From: DATFPQ01 sp035264765 | Lineage (GTDB): Bacteria; Actinomycetota; Actinomycetes; Actinomycetales; Angustibacteraceae | Direction: 5' to 3' | Length of the DNA stretch: 51,124 nt | Assembly: GCA_035264765.1 (NCBI GenBank) | Contig: DATFPQ010000058.1 | Coordinates: 1-51,124, forward strand | Shown: positions 50,056 through 51,124 of the stretch, piece by piece | Layout: each line of letters opens with the position of its first letter | Position numbering within the stretch: position 1 is the stretch's first letter | The notes under the pieces: model-generated | Databases searched by the model: none | What the model saw: the letters and a program-made list of their open reading frames with translations, nothing else | Told to the model about the DNA's origin: nothing | Program-made: the position numbers and the translations under genes

Positions 50056-51124
50056 GTGCGCGTTCTCGGGATCAACGCGGTGTTCCACGACCCTGCTGCG
50101 GCGCTGGTCGTCGACGGACACGTCGTCGCCGCCGCGGAGGAGGAGCGCTTCAACCGGCGAAAGCACGGCAAGCCGAACGTGCCCTTCTCGGCCTGGGAGA
50201 TGCCGGCGCTGTCCGCGCGATGGTGCCTGGAGTACGCCGGCCTGCGCCCGCAGGACCTCGACGCGGTGGCGTTCTCCTTCGACCCCTCCCTGTGCGTGCC
50301 GCTCGACACGCTGGGCATGGACGACCCGTGGGACTACCTACGCGTCGAGTACGCGCGCCGCTTCGCCGGCCTGCTCGCCAGCGACCTGCCGGGCCTGCCG
50401 GTGGACCGCGCGCGGTTCGTGCCGCACCACGTCGCGCACGCCGCATCCGCTGCGCTCGCCGGCCCCTACCGCACCAGCGCCGCGCTCGTGCTGGACGGGC
50501 GCGGTGAGCGGGCGTCCCACCTGACCGGGCACTACGTCGACGGGCGGCTGGAGGTGCTCGCGGCACAGTCGCTTCCGCACTCGTTGGGGCTGCTGTACGA
50601 GGACCTCACCGAGCACCTCGGGTTCCACCGGTCCAGTGACGAGTACAAGGTCATGGCGCTCGCGTCGTACGGCAAGCCGCGGCACCTGGACGCCTTCTCC
50701 GAGCTGGTAGGCACCACGGACGACGGCGGCTTCTTCACCGAGCGGGTCGACTGGGACGCGTACGCACCGCGCGCGACGGCCGGCGAGCTCACCGGCGAGC
50801 ACGCCGACCTCGCGGCGAGCGTGCAACGCCGCCTCGAGCAGGTGGTGCTCGCGCTCGGCCACTGGGCGCACGAGCGCACGGGGGAGCGGGTTCTGACGAT
50901 GGCAGGCGGGACCGCCCTCAACTGCGTGGCGAACGCGGTGCTGTTGCGGGACGGTCCCTTCGACGACGTGTGGGTGCAGCCCGCCGCGGGGGACGCCGGA
51001 ACCGCGCTCGGTGCGGCGCTGCACGTGGCGCGGGAGCAGGACGAGCTGGGCCCACCCATGCGCACGGCGGCTCTCGGCCGGGGGTTCGACGACGACGAGC
51101 TGCAGCGGGTGCTCGTGACGGCCC
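50056..51124 (+). CDS. NodU/CmcH-type carbamoyltransferase, cut by right edge
   Basis: The visible 356 residues match the N-terminal carbamoyltransferase domain: VRVLGINAVFHDPAAALVVDG, VAAAEEERFNRRKH, VPHHVAHAASAAL, SLGLLYEDLTEHLGF, DEYKVMALASYGKP, MAGGTALNCVANA and VQPAAGDAGTALGAA. It has the ASKHA-type nucleotide fold and transfers a carbamoyl group from carbamoyl phosphate, through carbamoyl-AMP, to a hydroxyl of a sugar or natural product. GTG 50056 has GAGGAG about 9 nt upstream. The C-terminal YrdC-like half lies beyond the window. Together with the two glycosyltransferases it suggests a carbamoylated glycan or secondary metabolite. Confidence 0.92.
   Translation, partial: MRVLGINAVFHDPAAALVVDGHVVAAAEEERFNRRKHGKPNVPFSAWEMPALSARWCLEYAGLRPQDLDAVAFSFDPSLCVPLDTLGMDDPWDYLRVEYARRFAGLLASDLPGLPVDRARFVPHHVAHAASAALAGPYRTSAALVLDGRGERASHLTGHYVDGRLEVLAAQSLPHSLGLLYEDLTEHLGFHRSSDEYKVMALASYGKPRHLDAFSELVGTTDDGGFFTERVDWDAYAPRATAGELTGEHADLAASVQRRLEQVVLALGHWAHERTGERVLTMAGGTALNCVANAVLLRDGPFDDVWVQPAAGDAGTALGAALHVAREQDELGPPMRTAALGRGFDDDELQRVLVTA

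Noticed and set aside
47881..51124. Antibiotic biosynthetic cluster
   Set aside because: Two glycosyltransferases and a partial carbamoyltransferase are not enough. No synthase, resistance or export gene is visible, so I kept this only as a possibility.
1..51124. Mobile elements and tRNA-linked integration
   Set aside because: I found no transposase, integrase, terminal inverted repeats with target duplications, or tRNA gene on reading both strands.

Overview
The window is GC-rich with the hallmarks of an Actinomycetota (high-GC Gram-positive) chromosome. GTG starts are common, many genes overlap by 4 nt (GTGA/ATGA) inside operons, several starts look leaderless (a -10-like hexamer 6-7 nt before the start codon), and the gene content is typical of soil or rock actinobacteria. 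I cannot place it below phylum. I see no rRNA, tRNA, CRISPR array, transposase, integrase or phage gene. The left edge cuts a secreted protein and the right edge cuts a carbamoyltransferase.

Region 1 (about 0.66-13 kb) is a purine-catabolic island. A minus-strand operon (uraD, uraH, uricase) converts urate to allantoin. A divergent plus-strand operon holds a DUF6986-type protein, allantoinase, allantoicase and an 8-oxoguanine deaminase. A convergent NCS2 xanthine/urate-type permease follows. Last come a xanthine-dehydrogenase FAD subunit and a fused 2Fe-2S/molybdenum subunit. Together they import or form urate and take it to ureidoglycolate plus urea. No recognisable ureidoglycolate lyase or glyoxylate-using enzyme is present, and the DUF6986 protein is the obvious gap candidate.

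Region 2 (13-17.1 kb) carries a membrane GGDEF-EAL protein, an unknown membrane protein and an aspartate/glutamate-type racemase. Region 3 (17.1-25.6 kb) is an unusual island: two secreted multicopper oxidases bracket two paralogous rhodanese sulfurtransferases, a LuxR-type regulator with a degenerate receiver, and a rhomboid protease. I do not recognise this combination as a described system.

Region 4 (25.6-30.8 kb) holds a divergent G6PD-like enzyme and IspD sharing a 30-bp promoter gap, an SGNH hydrolase, an Hsp20 gene under a CIRCE element, and two small unknown genes. Region 5 (31-37.4 kb) is all plus strand: an IclR regulator, a sugar:proton symporter with a tandem operator candidate, an unknown gene, and a translationally coupled trio of NCS1 permease, cysteine hydrolase and fumarylacetoacetase. 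Region 6 (37.4-40.5 kb) has a PAS-GGDEF protein, a DoxX protein and unknowns.

Region 7 (40.5-46 kb) is a sugar ABC importer (lipoprotein plus two permeases, no ATPase) with an amylosucrase-type GH13 enzyme and LacI-type operator candidates. Region 8 (46-51.1 kb) has a membrane protein built on two eight-unit 15-bp minisatellites, an SRPBCC protein, two convergent 297-residue family-2 glycosyltransferases, and a NodU/CmcH-type carbamoyltransferase preceded by two tandem palindromes.
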